NCBI GenBank assembly: GCA_034401135.1
Contig: JAWZSP010000001.1
Coordinates: 5,146,001-5,210,000, forward strand
Origin: Volutella citrinella
Taxonomy: Eukaryota; Ascomycota; Sordariomycetes; Hypocreales; Nectriaceae
Reading direction: 5' to 3'
DNA length: 64,000 bases
A program made the translations under genes and the position numbers. Positions 10,763 through 22,388 of the stretch are shown here, piece by piece (position 1 is the stretch's first letter; each line of letters starts with the position of its first letter). The notes beneath the pieces are model-generated. The model was not told the DNA's origin, made no database searches, and saw nothing but the letters and a program-made list of their open reading frames with translations.

Positions 10763-12554
10763 TTACAGCTTCGACTTGGGTCGTTGAGGGGGTGCGTCGA
10801 GGCGCTCGTAGACGTTTGAAGAGAGGTGATCATCGGGGTAGTACGAGTGGCTGAACAGGCTGCGGGTGTCGAGCAGGTCGGGTCGCAGCTCGTCGATGGT
10901 GTTACAGCCGATGAGGCGCATGTTCATCTCCATCTCGCCCTTGAGCAGCTCCATGGCGCGCTCGACTCCGTCCTGGCCGTAGGCGCTCATGGCATAGAGG
11001 AAGGGACGGCCGATGCCGACGCCGCGGGCGCCGAGGGCGAGGGCCTTGATGATGTCGGTGCCGCGGCGGATGCCACCGTCAATGTAGACCTCGAGCTTGG
11101 AGTCGAGGCCGCGCTCGCGCAGGACGGGCATGGTCTCGGCGAGGATCTCAATGGCGGAGCGGGCGAACTCGAGCTGGCGGCCGCCGTGGTTGGAGATGAC
11201 GATGCCGTCGCAGCCATACTCGGCGGCCTTGATGGCATCCTCGACGCGCTGGACGCCCTTGATGATGATGGGCATCTTGGTGATGCTCTGGAACCAGGGG
11301 ATCTCCTTCCAGCTCAGCGAGGGGTCGATGAAGGTGGAGATGGCGCGGGCGGCTCCCTGGCTGTTGTCGACGGCCTCGCCCTCCTGGACGGCGCTACCCG
11401 GGTCGGTAAACTTGCTGCGCATGTCCTTCTCGCGGTAGCCCAGCTGGGGCGCGTCGACGGTAATGAAGAGACCCTTGCACCCGCGGGCCTCTGCGTGCTG
11501 TACGATCTTCTTGGTGATCTCACGGTCCTTGTTGACGTAGAGCTGGAGCCACTGGACCTGGTCATCCGTCTTGGCGTCGATAATCTCGTCAAAGGAGCAC
11601 GAGGCGAGCGTAGGGATCATCTGGATGATGTTGTGCTTGCCCGAGGCGCGGGTGAGGACGACCTCGCCCTCCGGGTGGCCCAGCTTGCCAAGAGCAGTAG
11701 CCGTCACGTAGACGGGGATGTCGGTCTTTGTGCCGAGCATGGTAGTGGAGATATCGACGTTCTTGACGTCGATGAGGATCTTTGGCCTGAACCAGATGCG
11801 GTGGAAGGCGCTGTGATTCTCTCTCATGGTCTGCGAGGGGGTCAGTCAACCAGCGCCAGGAGGCTCCCAGTGGATAGATGCGACATTGATCCCAGGGATC
11901 AGCACAGCAGGGATGTGGGCAGGAAACTCACGATCTCGTCGTCGGCACCGCTCGAGTAGTAGCCCCAGGCAATCTTCTTCATGACACGGCGGGCCACGGC
12001 CTCAAAGTCGAGGAGGTTGTAGCATTGCGACAGCAGCGGCTTCGCGGCGACGCGCTCCAGGCGGCCTGCCTCGTCTGGGTCTTCCTCCTTCTCGGCCTGC
12101 TCGACAGTGGACATGTCGACGGGTCCCAGGTGTTTCGACGGGTCGAGGAACTTGTCGAGGGTATCGGGAGGGTGGATGGGTTCAAACTCCTCCGTGGCAT
12201 CTCGGCCCTAGGGAGCATGACATGTCAGTATTTAAGCCCTGGCAGTTGTCAAGATCCGACTGAGCGAATGGGTTCTAGACGTACAGCGTACTTGAGGATG
12301 ATTTTGCTGCCACCAGGGTGGTCTGGGGACGATTGTTAGCCAATGTCTGAATCCAGGAGCTACAGAAACACACACCTGGCAGGAAATCCGTCACATCGTA
12401 GGCCTTGCCCTAGTGGGGAGAGGATCGGTTAGTGAGCCCGTCACATGCGCACGCGAGGCGAAGCGGCAGAGTGGTGGTGATGACGTACATGGACAATGAC
12501 CCAGCACGAGTCGGCCGTGTTGTGGGCGGCGACGTCTTCTCCCTTCAGCACCAT
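10763..12554 (-). CDS. cyb2: Cytochrome b5-FMN L-lactate dehydrogenase (flavocytochrome b2 family)
   Basis: Exons 12554-12489, 12409-12376, 12322-12285, 12207-11932 and 11830-10763 give 493 aa. Residues 1-80 are a cytochrome b5 domain with heme ligands His35 (DHPGG) and about His58 (EPIHPP). The rest is the FMN-dependent alpha-hydroxyacid dehydrogenase barrel, with the active-site motif SNHGGRQ giving catalytic His353 and Arg356, matching His373/Arg376 of yeast Cyb2. The known reaction is L-lactate oxidation to pyruvate with electrons passed via heme to cytochrome c. Unlike yeast Cyb2, the protein begins directly at the b5 domain (MVLKGEDVAAHN) with no bipartite mitochondrial presequence, so its location and electron acceptor are uncertain. 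It could use another 2-hydroxy acid. Confidence 0.9.
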
Positions 12555-14553
12555 TGTAACAGGCGATGTGGTGGGTGGTTGTCAGGTGAAGCTTTCTGTG
12601 TACGGAGGCGGGCGGACTTGAGACAAAGGTATCGGCTCCGTTGGCTTGCGATTCGGCGACACTCGTTGCCGTTAGCCCGGGGGGGTGGGTGGGGGGTGGA
12701 TTTGGTTGCGGTGTGGAATGCACTGATGGAGAGCGAGCTCCAAGCGATATGCGGTCCGAAGCTGCGATCCCAGGTGGACGATTTCAGCAAGAGAGACGGA
12801 GACGAGAGAAGTAGATGGAGAATCCAGCAGGAGGTCCGAAAAAGCGTCGCGAGGTGGGTGCGGCAGGGACTGGACATTTCAAGTACCTGGCCCGGCCCGC
12901 CGTCGCAACAGCAGGCCGCCCTTGCGCGATGGAGCCGAACCGGCGGGCTTCACTTCGGCACCGGGGGGGCGCATCGAGCTGCTCATGTCTGCTGCTCATG
13001 GCTCGTTCCGACAGATTCACCCACCCATCCATGACGGGGCCGGGGAACGCAGCCACAGCGGTCTTCCCCCGCCGTCGCCGTGCAGCCTGTAACATCGCTC
13101 GGATTAACGACACCCACCACGCGCGAGGCATAGTCTGGTGGGGGCCTTGGGGGACGCCAGTGGGCAGTCCGCTGCACTCCAGTGCCCAGGCCCACTAGCA
13201 AACCCCCGCACAACCGAGCTCGGAGGGCTGGTCCTCGCTGGGCCCGCTGTCAACAACCTATAACAGCCCTCCGCTAGGTGCCGCTGGCAAGGTTTCCAGC
13301 GCTGGGTATTGCGGGTTGGGCGGGTTGGCTGCGGGCAGCTCGGTCCATCGGGACATTGGGGTGCGGGGAGAGATAGAGAGGGCGAAGGAAGGTCGAGGCG
13401 AAAAGGAGATCTCTGGCCACGTTGATGGATGAAGCATCATTCAGAGGATGGAGTTGCTGGCCAAGGTGGGTACGTACCTTGCCATACAAGCACTTTCCTC
13501 AAATCATGCTACCAAATGATACGCCCCTGCCCTAATATCCAGTTGCCGCACGACTTGTGGTGTCTGGTCCGTAAACAATGAAGGGAAGGAGGACGGGACG
13601 GGACCTGACCGAGTTACCTCACCCCAGGTCGGCCTTTCATTCACCACATGCTCCTTTCGTTCGCTCGCGTAGGGCCATCCCATCCCCGTCCCCGTCCTTG
13701 ACCGAGCCATCACCGTCTCAAGCATGCCACTCACCTGGCTCGTGCGGTTGGCAAAGGTACTCTAGTACTTGCTGTGAGCATGGGTACACCGAACACACCA
13801 CCACCATCAGCACCGGACATCCACGGCAGCGATCTCGTCGCAAGGACAGTGGCGGCAAGTAGCGGGAACATGCCTCCCCACCCAGCGGCTTCCCACGTTG
13901 TCACGCCCGGCATGAAAGGCACGCCCAGTCAGTGGCCTGTTCCTTCGTTCCACTCCTGGACCTGAACCTGGGCCCGAGCTGAGTCTGAGCCTTCACACTT
14001 GTCTGTACTCCCTCCCTTTCTGCCCGTCCGTCGCTTTGAGACGGCCCGCCCGCTTGTTTCGCATAGTCCCGGAACCAAGTGCCCGGAGCCGCGTGCATGT
14101 CATGGCCTCGGTCAAGTTACCCGCGAGACTACGAGGGGCCAACTCTTGGGACCGCTCTACCTTGACACAGTCTATGCATACGTTCCTAATGATTGTTTGA
14201 ATCCCATCTCTTTTTCTTGCTATGTACGAGTACCCCTTTCCCAACAAACAAGTCTTCTATGCCGCAAACTTGTTCCCGGGTACAAATCACGAAATGATAG
14301 ATATATGCAATCGCTTCCACCGTTACTCATCCTTGTGCCGCCCGCACGAAGCGTGCCCCGCAAGCATGGGCCGTACGCTTCTCACCTTCACTCCCACACT
14401 CGTCACCGTCATTACCATTTTGAAACACTGCTTTACAATGTCTTCGATGGCTGTCAATGCCCCCATTCTCTCTACCCAACAGCCCTTCACACCAATTGCA
14501 ACCCTCCAGACATGAGCTTCGCAGATCCAGGCTAGCCAACCCTCTGTTCTCAA
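12555..14553. other. Intergenic region, no gene seen
   Basis: Two kilobases between the start of the lactate dehydrogenase gene and the 3' end of BRO1 (both minus strand). It should contain the dehydrogenase promoter and the BRO1 3' UTR. Several open frames on both strands lack recognisable protein content. GC-rich near 12.6-13.2 kb. Confidence 0.55.
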
Positions 14554-17500
14554 CTATTTCCAAGCATTCAGCCCGGCCCATGGATCGTGAGGCTGTTGCG
14601 GTGCCGCCGATTGTGGCTGCGCACTTTGCGGATGGGCGCTGGACGCCCCGAAGTCTTGTCCACCGTAATGAATAGTCTGTTGAGGGCCCAGCGGGGGCGG
14701 GCCTGGCGGCGGAGGCGGCGGCACAAATCCATGCGGCATGTATTGGCCCTGAGCTGCCTGTGAATGTTGCTGGTGCTGCTGGGGCTGTACATGCTGTGGT
14801 GTCGCGGGGTTGCCGTAGAACGATTGTGCAAACGTTGCCTGGTTCGGCGGCGGCGATGCTGGGCCTCGCATGGCGTTCATCCCAAACGATGTCTGGTGCG
14901 GTGGTGGCGATGTTGGCCCGGGCGTCCGGCCGTACTGACTCGGGTTATAGGCTTGTTGCACGTACGAAGTATTAATTGGCGGAGGCGCAAACGACTGCGT
15001 CGCTTGGGGGTTGTTGAATCCTTGATAGCTCTGCTGCTGCTGCTGTTGTTGTTGTTGCTGCTGTTGCTGCATCACCGTTTGCTGGTTGGGCGGTGGCGAC
15101 GTGGGCATCTGATACTGCCCTTGCATTCCCGTCTGTTGGTATCGAGGACCCTGTCCAGATTGGAAAAGCGGCGCCGGGGATGGTCGATTGGCCGTTGGCT
15201 GCGGCGAAGGTGAGGTCTGATCCATCGACATCCGTTCCATCAACTCCCGCAACCTTTCTCTCTCCATCTCGGCCTGCGAGTTCTTGGTCGATGCGCGTCC
15301 TTGCTCAATTTGGTTGAGAAGCTGTGCACCTTCAGACCGTCGGTTGTTCACAAACGACTCCACATTCTTATCCAAGCTTTCCACAGTATCCCGCATTTCC
15401 GAGTACCAGTTCTTCGCACTCTGCAGCCCAGCCTCCAGGTCGAGGAATTCCTGATAGGCCCGCTTATACCGATTGATGACCGATGATCGCTGTCGCTGAA
15501 TGGTCTCGTACTTGCTCTGCTCCGATTGCACTCTCTTGTCTTGGAGCAGCTTGTTGAAAGTCCCCGTAAGCTCCTTCATCAAGCTTGATTGTTTGTGGTT
15601 CGCTTGCACCAGTCGGTTCTGGTGAGGTCGGTATTTTTCTAGCTCCTGCTCAAAAAGCTGCGTCTCGTAGTTAGAAATCGACTTCTTGTTCAGGATGAGA
15701 ATCTGAGAGATGTCATCGTCGTGGGCCTGTCGCTGGTTAGCTCTACTGCTCGTGACAGTCCGGACCGCAAGATCTCACCTTCTCCTTGAGGTCCTTAAGC
15801 ACTTGGTTGCGCTCCCGCTTGATTAGATTGAGCTTCTTGAGGATCTCCTCCACCTTGTTGATCTGGTCCACCACACTCGGTCCGTCTTCGAAATCGGCAT
15901 CCAGGAGATTCGGCTCCATGCCAGATGGGCTGACAGCGTGGCTGCCCCTTGCCCGCGCTTGGGCAACTGCCTTCCGAAATAGCTGATCTACTTCGCCCGT
16001 CTTTGATGCTCGTCGCATTTCATCAAAGTCGAATTCACTATGTCGAAGCTTGCTCGCGAGCTGATTATCGCTGCGCATGGCTTCTTCCAGTGCTTCCCGG
16101 TAGCTCCTGATGTCACTCCGTAGCGTCGTCGTGAGTCGAGCGCTAGGCTGCTGCGTCCAGTCACTGTCGTACTTGGATCGCATCTTTTCGCACACTCCTT
16201 CCTCCATATCTAGCTGCTTTGTGCTCTTGTCCAGCGCTGTCACGATAGACTCCTTCTCGGTCCTCAGGAAGGTGAAAATGTCAACGGGGTTCTCATGGTC
16301 GGCAACATCATCACACCATTGGCGAAAGTCTTCATCAGGCTGAATGTCCTGGTCAAAACCCCCCTTGAGAACTTCCAGCGCGCCGGGAAGCCTGAGGTAA
16401 TCAAGGCTTGCCGCCATCTCGCCGTTGGCTGTATCCACTCGCTCCGTCTCAGCCCGCACAAGCTTAGCCTTCTCCTCATCGTAGAGGCTCGCTGATTCCG
16501 TCACCGCCATTGGCACAATCTTCGCGAAGAGATCGGGACCGGTTATGCGCTGTATGTCCTGGCCGGCGTAGAGCTCGCTGACGGGGATCGGCTTCGCGGC
16601 CGGCAGTTTGGCGACCGGCTCCAGGCTTGCCTCGGCGGGTACCGTTTGGTGGTAGATGAAGTCATTGTCTTTCAAAGCGCTCTTCAGTTGTTCTTGGCAG
16701 GTCGAATAGTGGCGCTTGGCCATTTCCTGTAGCAGCCCGCCACACTCAGCGCTGAGGTTGGAGCTGGGCGGCACAGAGCCAGGAAAGCTTCTAGCCACTC
16801 GATCAGCTTCTTTGGCCAACGCCTCGGCGACCTGTAATCGTCCAACGGCCACTCCATGATGGTTTGCTTCATCATCCGCCAGGGCTTGGTAGTATTGTGC
16901 CATAGAGTTGAACAGGTTGGATTTAATCTATTGCCGAAGTGGTCAGCTCAGGGGCACAAGGAACGCATGTCTAAGGACTTGGTGGCCGGCGCATGCTCAA
17001 TGGAGGGTCGGGTTACCTGAACAACAGTCAACCAGACCTTCTCGAAGATAGCCTTGTTGACATTTTCTTGTACACCCTCCACCGCCTGCGAGTAGAGGTA
17101 TCCTGTCTGCGCAGCCAGCTTTGCTAGGAGCCCGATTTTCTTCTTGTCAACGATCTGCTTCTCCAAAAATACCTCTTGCGCCTGGGCGAGCATAACATGT
17201 ATAAGTGTTTTGACGGTATCCCTGCTCAGGTCGGTTGAGGGAGCGTGCAGAAAGTTCTCATTGATGTAGGTATACATGCCGGCAGATGCTTGGAAGGAGT
17301 GATAGGCGGCTTTGAGGGCTGACTCGTCGGCCCGATCTTGGAACGCGGCATGGCAGGAGAGGACTGCGGATATGTTGAAAATAATGGAGGCTTTTTCGAA
17401 GGCTAGAGAATACTGCGAAGTGGATTTGTGGGTGAATGCGTCAAACCTAATATACACGAATTAGCTCAGAGGTATGGAGAAGGAATTGGAGGATAGACAT

Positions 17501-17780
17501 GCCATGTGAATGATATTTTGATATGTTGCTCATCCACGGGGAAACGCAGGTCAAGAAGCTCAAGCTGACCATAGTAGCGATAGAGCACGTCACGTCCAGA
17601 GGTGCTGTCTTTTCCAGCTCCTCTCATGTCCTGTCTCAGCCGGTTGAGCGTCGCGCACTCCTCGGCATAACGTTCGGGGTCGTCGCCGTAGGTATTTCGG
17701 ATGTAGGATTTGAGAGGAGCGACCCAGTCGATCTCGTTGGTAGCCTTGAGAGGCACCGAGATCATCGGGGACTGCGTCAT
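14554..17780 (-). CDS. bro1: Vacuolar sorting protein BRO1 (ESCRT-associated, ALIX family)
   Basis: Exons 17780-17503, 17446-17017, 16927-15779 and 15726-14554 give 1009 aa. It acts on endosome membranes with ESCRT-III (Snf7) and recruits the ubiquitin hydrolase Doa4 for multivesicular-body sorting. The N-terminal BRO1 domain (about 1-385) opens with PMISVPLKATNEIDW and contains YYGQLELLDLRFPVDE, typical of BRO1 rather than PalA/Rim20. A coiled V domain (about 395-740) follows, then a Pro/Gln/Gly-rich tail with a 13-Gln run and an end motif DPWAGLNAWK. The first intron is GC-AG. The tail is of the low-complexity type that binds partners in this family. Confidence 0.93.
15031..15069. repeat. 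CTG/TTG microsatellite encoding poly-Gln in BRO1
   Basis: Trinucleotide run reading CAG/CAA on the minus strand and encoding 13 consecutive Gln in the BRO1 tail. Confidence 0.85.
17447..17502 (-). other. GC-AG intron in the BRO1 gene
   Basis: 56-nt intron with donor ACATG|GCATGTC, a branch-like GCTAAT and acceptor ATATTAG. Splicing gives ISFTW-FDAFTHK, the invariant BRO1-domain sequence. The nearby GT (within GCATGT) would shift the frame and meet a stop. Confidence 0.85.
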
Positions 17781-19313
17781 GGCGATGACGGCCGGGCGGT
17801 GGCCGGCGAGGCAGCGGACGGTCGATTAGCGGCGCAGGAGGGAGAGGCGGATGCGAAGCCCGGTCGATCGTAGGCCGTCAGGCTAGAGCATGCAGCGTCG
17901 GCAGAGGTTGTGGAAGGGCGAGGGACGTTGGGGGCTGGGCACGGTGGCTCTCGCCTGCAAATGGAGGGGCCAAGAAGGAGGAGGCAGTCCCAAATGGTGG
18001 GAAGAGGACGCAGAAGGGTGGCCGCCTACGATGCGGCCTGGTTTCTGGGCGGGGGTTTCTCAAGGGAGTGCGTGCGTGAGAAGGAGTAAGTAAGTCAGGC
18101 GAGTAACTGCAGGCCAGGCGGGTCGGTGGACAGGACGGGTTGATGCTTGGACGCTGGCGTCACACAGTTGGAGGGGGACAATGCCAGGGTGGAGAAGCTG
18201 CCACGGGAGAGCTGGGGGCGCAGCGAGCGACTGGACAGAGCGGAGGCCAGGGATGTCGCTGCTGTTGAGATCGAGGCCGGCGGATGATGGGCGAGAGGCG
18301 CAGTCAGGTCGCCTGGGGAGAATCTGGCGATGAGGTTGCAAGTGAGGGCGATGTTCAAGGTCGCGGGCGGCTATGTCGGGGTGGCAGCTGGAGATGGCCG
18401 GGCAGGTCGACAGACTGGGAGCGGGGTCCGAGGAAGGTGGTACACAGGGGGACGGCGGCGGTGACGAAATGGCAGCAGCGCTAAGGTGCGCTACCCTGAG
18501 CAGAGCTCCAGGGGCGGGAGCTTCCAGATTGCTTGCTGCATCGTCAAGGTCCATCTGCATTTCCGTCTACCTTAATCTTGCCCTGGACTCTGGTCAATTC
18601 TCTATCGGTATCATAACAGCCATCCCCATGGTACACTATCCAACACGCATAAAGACACCATAGGCTGATCCATGGGGCTGCCCCGCAGAGGTAAGCTGGG
18701 CGCATACACTGACAACCCAGACTGCTGCCAGCGGTGATGCGCGGGTCGGTCCTCTCCTCAAGAAGACCTAACAAGCGCCCGGCGACACAGGACCCCAACC
18801 AAGGCTGCAGGTGCCTCGCGTCAATGTCGGGGGCCTCAACATTGTCACACCGGCTAGGTCAAGAAAGGAGCTAAAGGAGAAACGCATGAGCAACCCAGCT
18901 CATTATTAGGGTACATGCTCCATACATTCTATCCATGTTGGGTGTAGCATGGGAAGCACCAGTAGGACTGTCAGGCAACCGCAGCGCTTAACTGGCTGAC
19001 GAGAGTTGTGAAGTTCTAGGCCCAAGCCTGTCACCTACCTTAGTTGCCTAACTGAGTACGTAGTCCGTAGGCTGAGCCGAGCTGAGCTGGAGCTGCTGAC
19101 TGGCCATGGGCACCTCGAATGAGACGCGGGTGGATGGGGAAATGGATCGATCCCGCAGGGGTGGCACACTCTGTTCCAGGGGATGGGATGGGATGACATG
19201 CTACGAGTGCCACCGATGTATGGATGTATGTACTAGCAAAGCTGCAGCCTTTCGCCACCTCATGCGTCCATAGGCCGTTTCTAGTGCTGGGCCTGAGCAA
19301 AAGGCGAGCAAGG
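17781..19313. other. Intergenic region upstream of BRO1, no gene seen
   Basis: About 1.5 kb. A minus-strand open frame at 18060-18560 is low-complexity (Pro/Ser/Ala-rich) and matches no family I know, so it is not called. The region should contain the BRO1 promoter. Confidence 0.5.
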
Positions 19314-19319
19314 GTGATG

Positions 19320-19402
19320 ATCAAGTGGGTCGAAAAATAAATGGCCGTTCATACACAGAACACTGACAGTGAAGCGGCCATTTATTTTTCGACCCGCTTG
19401 AT
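19320..19402. repeat. Long hairpin: 28-bp inverted repeat, 27-nt loop
   Basis: Left arm 19320-19347 and right arm 19375-19402 are reverse complements over 28 bp with one mismatch (T/C at the seventh base); the core is gggtcgaaaaataaatggcc. The loop is 19348-19374. It lies at the edge of the accessory block. It could be a small MITE-like element or a structured RNA. No open frame lies in it, and no clear target-site duplication is visible. Confidence 0.8.
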
Positions 19403-19929
19403 GATCATCGTCTGTCACTGAGTGATTGATTAGCATAAGTTCACGCCCCTTCCGTATTTACTACCACACAGTTTGCAGCACGGACTACAATACTGTGTGA
19501 CAGCGCCCTGGGACAAACCGCCAAGCCGCACACCAATTGGTTACGACTTATATTACTTTGGGCTTATCGCCCAACCCAATCGTCTCTCAGAACTGCCATC
19601 ATTGCTACATTTCAAGGTTACCATGAACCGTTGCCCAATCCAAGCCCACCTGGCCGAAGACCTATCGCGATTGCAGCCTAGCCAAGGCCATCGACCAGTT
19701 TTGTGCTCTCCACACGCGTAAATTAGAGCGGAGATGCATCGATTGCGACTGCCGTTGTGGCGCAGACCGATACGACATGTTTCATTCCGCCCAGCGGCGG
19801 CTTCAGTTTCCAGTCCTCTCACCTCCAATCAACACCCATCGGCTTCCACTACCTCGCGACCGACTCAAGCCGCGCCTCCTGTCGTCCAGATTCTAGGAAC
19901 ACGGCCCGCCCGCTGATTCGGCTAATCTT
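19403..19929. other. Intergenic stretch next to the GH3 pseudogene
   Basis: No recognisable gene. Homology to the missing C-terminal domains (PA14, fibronectin III) of the neighbouring GH3 pseudogene could not be read with confidence. Confidence 0.4.
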
Positions 19930-21215
19930 TCCCCTCCGCAACCTGCGCGCCGGCGGAAACTCACTCATCAGATGCTTGGTGACATGTTTCGCCAAGGTGA
20001 ATGCAACATGCACATTCCGATCCCTCAAGCCTTGCAGCGGCGAAATGATGCGTTGGGCCAGAACCTGTGCGCTGCCGCCTCTGCCAATTGATGGCTCGGT
20101 GGCATGGTGGGCGTGATTGGAAGGACTGACTTGTCGTTCTTGAACAGTACCATACCCTCGGCCGCAATGTCACTGATAAATTGCTGAGTTGTAGGGTTTG
20201 GCACCGATTTCTCAGGCCGTTCCTCGGGGTCTTCAAAGAGTTTTGTCTTGGCCGCCAAATTCACGATACTGGCAACAGCCTTGTCGATCGCCTCAATGGC
20301 GATGGATCCGGCAGCCAGTTCCTGAAGAAACTTGGGTCACCGCCACCTGGTTGGCCCTGCCATCTCCAAATCGAGGCCAGCAGCTAATGCCTTGGGAAGT
20401 CGAATACGTTCCAAGCCAGTCTGAACCAATGGTGCCGGAGAACCCCCATTCTTTGCGCAAGGCGTCATCCATGAGCCGCTGACTGTCAGCGCAATACTCG
20501 CCAATGACTCAGTTATATCTTGATCATGTTAGAATTGGCTATGGACTGGGGGGGCTGTCCGGACCTTTTCCGATTCACTGGCAACGAAGTGTATCGGTGT
20601 TGCCGCCACGCCTTCCGATTGACACCCTAAGCGATGCAATGAGAGGCTTAAAGCTCAGCTAAGTCAACTTTCATCATAATAGGATGCCAACTCACCATTG
20701 ACAAATGCTGCGCCCATGGTCCCCAAGACGTAGGGATCTTCGGAATACGTTCATAACTTCGCCCCCCTGTATGAGAATGAGATATCAACATCTGAAATGA
20801 AATGGTATTCAGATTGGGCTTGGTCACGGCTTACCAAGAGGAGAACGGATGACATTCATCGTCGGTGCGAGCAGCACGTTGGCCGATTTGGTCTTTGTCT
20901 CCAGTGCGATTTGCTTGCCCAGTTCGTGTGTAAGGTCCACGTCCCAGGTCGCACCGACACAGGTAGAGCAGGGAAAGCAAGCAGCGGTTGTGCCACTGAC
21001 GTAGCTCTCACCGTGGGCGCCGTTTGGCCCCTCAGACATTCGACATGTTCTGTTAGTCCAAACCTCGCGCCTCAGACGCTTGAACAGAGAGTTTCAGCTA
21101 CTTTGATGTGCGGGATGAAGACATCGTCACGTCCAAGAGAGGGCGTGCGCCACCAGTCTACAGCCGAGAGCAGCTGCACCTTCTCCTCGGCCTTCAACTT
21201 GTTGAGCAGTTCCAT
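19930..21215 (-). pseudogene. Beta-glucosidase (glycoside hydrolase family 3) pseudogene
   Basis: Blocks of fungal GH3 beta-glucosidase appear in order on the minus strand. They are the N-terminal opening (MELLNKL...VDWWRTP from the ATG at 21215), the SEGPNGAHG and AACFPC...GATWD blocks (about 20830-21040), YSEDPYVLGTMGAAFVNG and QSEGVAATP (about 20600-20770), EWGFSGTIGSDWLGTYST (about 20420-20465), and AAEGMVLFKND (about 20150-20180) with a glycine-rich GRGGSAQV block. Between them are at least three frameshifts, an in-frame stop (near 20336, after PTRWR) and a missing stretch of perhaps 60-80 residues after the VASESEK block. The first intron junction also looks out of frame, with a 7-bp near-duplication of ATGTCGA. 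C-terminal domains are not recognised. It cannot encode a working enzyme. Confidence 0.85.
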
Positions 21216-22388
21216 TTAAAAATGTTCCGTTTCAAATTTGTGAAGTATAGGGTGCGGACTGCTTGACATGGCAAGGTGTAGAAACTAATGGTGCTGCACT
21301 TATGCTTAGTGAGTGAGCGCTGAAAGAGCGTCTCCTGTGCATCATCCTGCCAGGCTGTTCCCGGCTCGACCGAGCTTCATCCTGGTGTGAGGAAATTCAA
21401 GTGCCAAGATTCATTCGGGTAGTTTCCGGTGAAGGTGTACCGGGCGGCATCTAGCCGCTCGCAACAACCACACGATCCAGGTTCAAGTTAGGTTTCGGTC
21501 ACGTCAGCGCGACAACTCATAGATAGTAAGATAACTTGCTCAAGATAGGAAAGAAAATTCCTTTCTGTAGCATTCTGCCGACTGTATCAACTTGCAAACT
21601 ACGCTCAACTTAGGGACTCCAGCCCCCCACGTTATTGCAACTGTGTGGGCTTGTTTATCTAGAGACGAAATGGAGCCACCAATGTGCGCTGATTTTGCCA
21701 GTAGATACGGTATTTGACCTGAATCCCTTGGGGGCCGAGCAAGTCTTGGGGTTACGGGCTACGGAGCAGGTTCCTCACCACAGACTGGGACCCAGCCGCA
21801 CAAGGGTCGAGATGGAGCCTTTCACTGCAGACAACTCAGCCGATCTGCTGAGAATTACTCAGGTTGCCTTACATTTCACGTTTAAGGCCCGGTTGGAAGC
21901 CACAATGGTTGCCTTAGTCCGTTGCATCGTGTTGGAAATATTTCGGGGCCGTTTAGTTGTCAACGCATGGTTCATTCTTCTTATCGCCGTTGCGCCATCG
22001 CGGGCTGCGCGCCGTACGGTGACTGACCTGCTCTTTTAGCTGATTGGCTCGGGTACGTGCCGTAGATTCTTCGTATCATGTGGGGAAGGAGGCTACTAAG
22101 CCACTCCATGGGCTACCCGATATCGACTTTTCCGCAACCTCAATCTCTCTTGATTTTTACACCATTATCTCCATGTCCTCTTAATCTACAAATATTGATC
22201 CGCTCTTTATCTCTAGACCTTTATCTCCTCTTAGTCACAACATGCCGTCTCTGGATGGGTCGTATCTATCTTGGGCTCATGATATGCGATTTCACCTCAA
22301 GTATAAGACCTCCCGGCGGTCTCGCTGAACTGGCGCACTTGAAACGCCAAGTATCGCCTTGTCCTCGATGTTGTGATAGCTACAAAAC
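21216..22388. other. Intergenic region, no gene seen
   Basis: About 1.2 kb separating the divergent GH3 pseudogene and amidase pseudogene. The plus-strand open frame at 21635-22039 has no family resemblance and no promoter-like context. A CT-rich tract at about 22130-22230 probably belongs to the amidase promoter or leader. Confidence 0.5.

Noticed and set aside
10826..11959. 377-codon plus-strand open frame opposite the lactate dehydrogenase
   Set aside because: Asp/Ala/Leu-rich shadow of C-ending codons on the other strand; it also runs through an intron of the real gene.
18060..18560. 166-codon minus-strand frame upstream of BRO1
   Set aside because: Low-complexity Pro/Ser/Ala sequence without recognisable domain or splice structure.
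21635..22039. 134-codon plus-strand frame between two pseudogenes
   Set aside because: No similarity to known families; nothing supports expression.
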